Part shown: one piece after another, positions 7,212 through 8,159 of the stretch
How the letters are laid out: each line of letters starts with the position of its first letter
How positions within the stretch are numbered: position 1 is the first letter of the stretch
NCBI GenBank assembly: GCA_025357355.1
Contig: JANXPK010000661.1
Span: 1-8,159, forward strand
From: Rhodobacterales bacterium
GTDB lineage: Bacteria; Pseudomonadota; Alphaproteobacteria; Rhodobacterales; Rhodobacteraceae
DNA: 8,159 nucleotides
Reading direction: 5' to 3'
Position numbers and translations under genes: made by a program
The notes under the pieces: generated by a model
The model's input: only the letters and a program-made list of their open reading frames with translations
Databases searched by the model: none
Told to the model about the DNA's origin: nothing

Positions 7212-7239
7212 TATATAGTCAGGGCAACCGGGTGACCAA
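7212..7239 (-). promoter_or_regulatory. candidate hslO promoter in the divergent region
   Basis: Minus strand: TTGGTC (7234-7239), a 16-base spacer, then TATATA (7212-7217), a weak -35 with a reasonable -10. Transcription would begin near 7203-7205, about 30 bases before the chosen hslO start. The TATATA lies in the palindrome CTATATAG (7211-7218), which on the plus strand provides TATAGT (7214-7219), five of six to the -10 consensus, for the divergent Nudix gene. No good -35 is seen for that direction. Confidence 0.4.
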
Positions 7240-7248
7240 GGGGGCAGG

Positions 7249-7701
7249 ATGATCAAGCGCTATGGCGAAAGGGTCAAGGCCGGGCAGCGCTATCGCCGCA
7301 GGGCGGGGGTCTATGGGGTGTTGCTGGACGGCGACGCGGTCTTGCTGACCCATCAGGCAGAGCCTGTGCCGGAGTACCAATTGCCGGGTGGTGGGATCGA
7401 TCCGGGCGAGCAACCGATCGCGGCCCTGCACCGCGAGGTTTATGAAGAGACCGGCTGGCATATCGGACCGGTGCACTTTGTCGGAGCATTCCGGCGGTTC
7501 ACCTATATGCCGGAATACGACAAATGGGCCGAGAAGATCTGTGCTGTCTTTGTCGCCCGCCCGACCCTGCGGCTGGGTCCGCCGACAGAGGCCGGTCATA
7601 GGGCGATCTGGGCACCATCAGAGATAGCGCCGCAACTGATTACCAATGCAGGGGACCGGGCGATGCTGGCGAAAGTTCTGACTCAGGCTTGGCCGAGATA
7701 G
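7249..7701 (+). CDS. Nudix hydrolase (MutT-like), substrate unknown
   Basis: A 150-residue hydrolase expected to cleave a nucleoside diphosphate linked to some other group. The Nudix box is exact: G48-x5-E54-x7-R62-E63-V-Y-E66-E67-T-G-W, containing the metal-binding glutamates. The flanking EYQLPGGGIDPGE is typical of small MutT-type enzymes, and no extra domain is present. Start ATG 7249-7251 has AAGGGGG four bases upstream. The N-terminus is basic (MIKRYGERVKAGQRYRRR). The gene is the only plus-strand gene in the window, divergent from hslO, and its last 19 bases overlap the end of the convergent phosphatase gene. The substrate (8-oxo-dGTP, ADP-ribose, dinucleoside polyphosphate or other) cannot be told from sequence. 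It is not a close copy of the CoA-type Nudix protein beyond hslO, which lacks this exact box. Confidence 0.92.
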   Translation: MIKRYGERVKAGQRYRRRAGVYGVLLDGDAVLLTHQAEPVPEYQLPGGGIDPGEQPIAALHREVYEETGWHIGPVHFVGAFRRFTYMPEYDKWAEKICAVFVARPTLRLGPPTEAGHRAIWAPSEIAPQLITNAGDRAMLAKVLTQAWPR

Positions 7702-8159
7702 TCGAACATCAGGCCGGACACATCATCGGGGAAGTCGTTGCCGACATAGAAATTGGCAAGGTCCCACAGCAGCGCCTCCAGCAATTCGGCGCTGGGCAGA
7801 TGCGCGGATCGCCCTAGGAGTTCGATAAGACCGTCGGTGCCCAGTTCAAATCCCAAAGGATCGGGGCATTCCGTTACACCATCGGACACCAGAAACAGGC
7901 GGTCGCCCGGTTGCAGGAAGGTGGTGACCGACTGATAGGTGGCGCCGGGGATCAGCCCGATGGGCATGCCGCCCTCGCCCAAGGGCTGCATCGCCCCGTC
8001 CTTGCGCATCAGGATCGGATGGGGATGACCCGCCTGCACCAGCCGAACCTGGCCATTGGTCAGGTTGATCTCGGCATAGGCCATGGTGAAATACTGGTCG
8101 ACCTGCACATCTTCGATCATCAGGCGGTTGAGGCGAAAGGCGACTTCTTCGGGCGGCAC
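7683..8159 (-). CDS. PP2C-type Ser/Thr phosphatase, SpoIIE/RsbU family, C-terminal part
   Basis: The C-terminal 158 residues of a SpoIIE/RsbU-like protein phosphatase; the 5' part lies beyond the right edge. The first visible codon is GTG, but it is probably an internal Val. Family marks in order, counted from the edge: AYAEINLTNGQV (28-39), AGHPHPIL (43-50), GMPIGLIPG (64-72), GDRLFLVSDGVTE (85-97) and DDVSGLMF (145-152). The Asp residues of DGVTE and DDVS are the expected C-terminal metal ligands; the earlier GDxxGHG motif would be off the window. Such domains usually sit behind a receiver, PAS or GAF domain and dephosphorylate an anti-sigma-factor antagonist in partner-switching control. 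Which input domain this one has is unknown. Stop TGA 7683-7685 lies inside the end of the convergent Nudix gene. Confidence 0.85.
   Translation of the reverse strand: MPPEEVAFRLNRLMIEDVQVDQYFTMAYAEINLTNGQVRLVQAGHPHPILMRKDGAMQPLGEGGMPIGLIPGATYQSVTTFLQPGDRLFLVSDGVTECPDPLGFELGTDGLIELLGRSAHLPSAELLEALLWDLANFYVGNDFPDDVSGLMFDYLGQA

Noticed and set aside
1..8159. CRISPR array, insertion sequence, tRNA, rRNA or phage-like module
   Set aside because: No spaced direct repeats, transposase motifs, terminal inverted repeats or structured RNA gene signatures were seen; almost all bases are accounted for by housekeeping-type genes.

Overview
The window is GC-rich and densely packed, with 4-bp ATGA gene overlaps. 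Its gene neighbourhood (hslO, CoA-type Nudix hydrolase, cca, paired ABC exporters, RumA/TrmA-type methyltransferase) and protein sequence character suggest an alphaproteobacterium, most likely of the Rhodobacteraceae (Rhodobacter/Paracoccus-like). This placement rests on pattern recognition, not on a search. Nothing in the window looks like a mobile element, phage, CRISPR array, tRNA or rRNA.

Minus strand, read from right to left, about 7173 down to 1. This is a run of six genes. hslO (Hsp33, redox-activated holdase chaperone) overlaps a CoA-pyrophosphatase-type Nudix hydrolase by 11 bp. That gene overlaps cca (tRNA nucleotidyltransferase) by ATGA. A 170-bp non-coding gap follows, the only sizeable one in the window. 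After it come two paralogous half-size ABC exporters and the N-terminal 191 codons of an Fe-S class RNA uridine-C5 methyltransferase of the RlmD/TrmA family, which runs off the left edge. The last three genes are also joined by ATGA overlaps. The gap holds a candidate sigma70-type promoter, a 10-codon reading frame with a strong Shine-Dalgarno sequence, a hairpin just after that frame's stop, and an alternative pairing that would compete with the hairpin. This makes it the best candidate for undescribed regulation here.

Plus strand, 7249-7701. A small Nudix hydrolase with a perfect Nudix box is divergent from hslO across a 75-bp intergenic region that contains the palindrome CTATATAG, a likely shared promoter core. 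Its 3' end overlaps, tail to tail by 19 bp, the end of a minus-strand gene for a SpoIIE/RsbU-type PP2C phosphatase. The phosphatase enters from the right edge and only its C-terminal 158 residues are visible.

Functionally the window is mostly core maintenance: protein quality control (hslO), nucleotide or coenzyme housecleaning (two Nudix enzymes), tRNA 3'-end maturation (cca), RNA methylation, and a probable heterodimeric exporter of unknown substrate. The likely transcription units are hslO-Nudix-cca, and ABC-ABC-methyltransferase from an internal promoter, possibly with read-through between them. I see no clearly novel multi-gene system. The leader upstream of the ABC pair and the composition of that pair deserve the second look.
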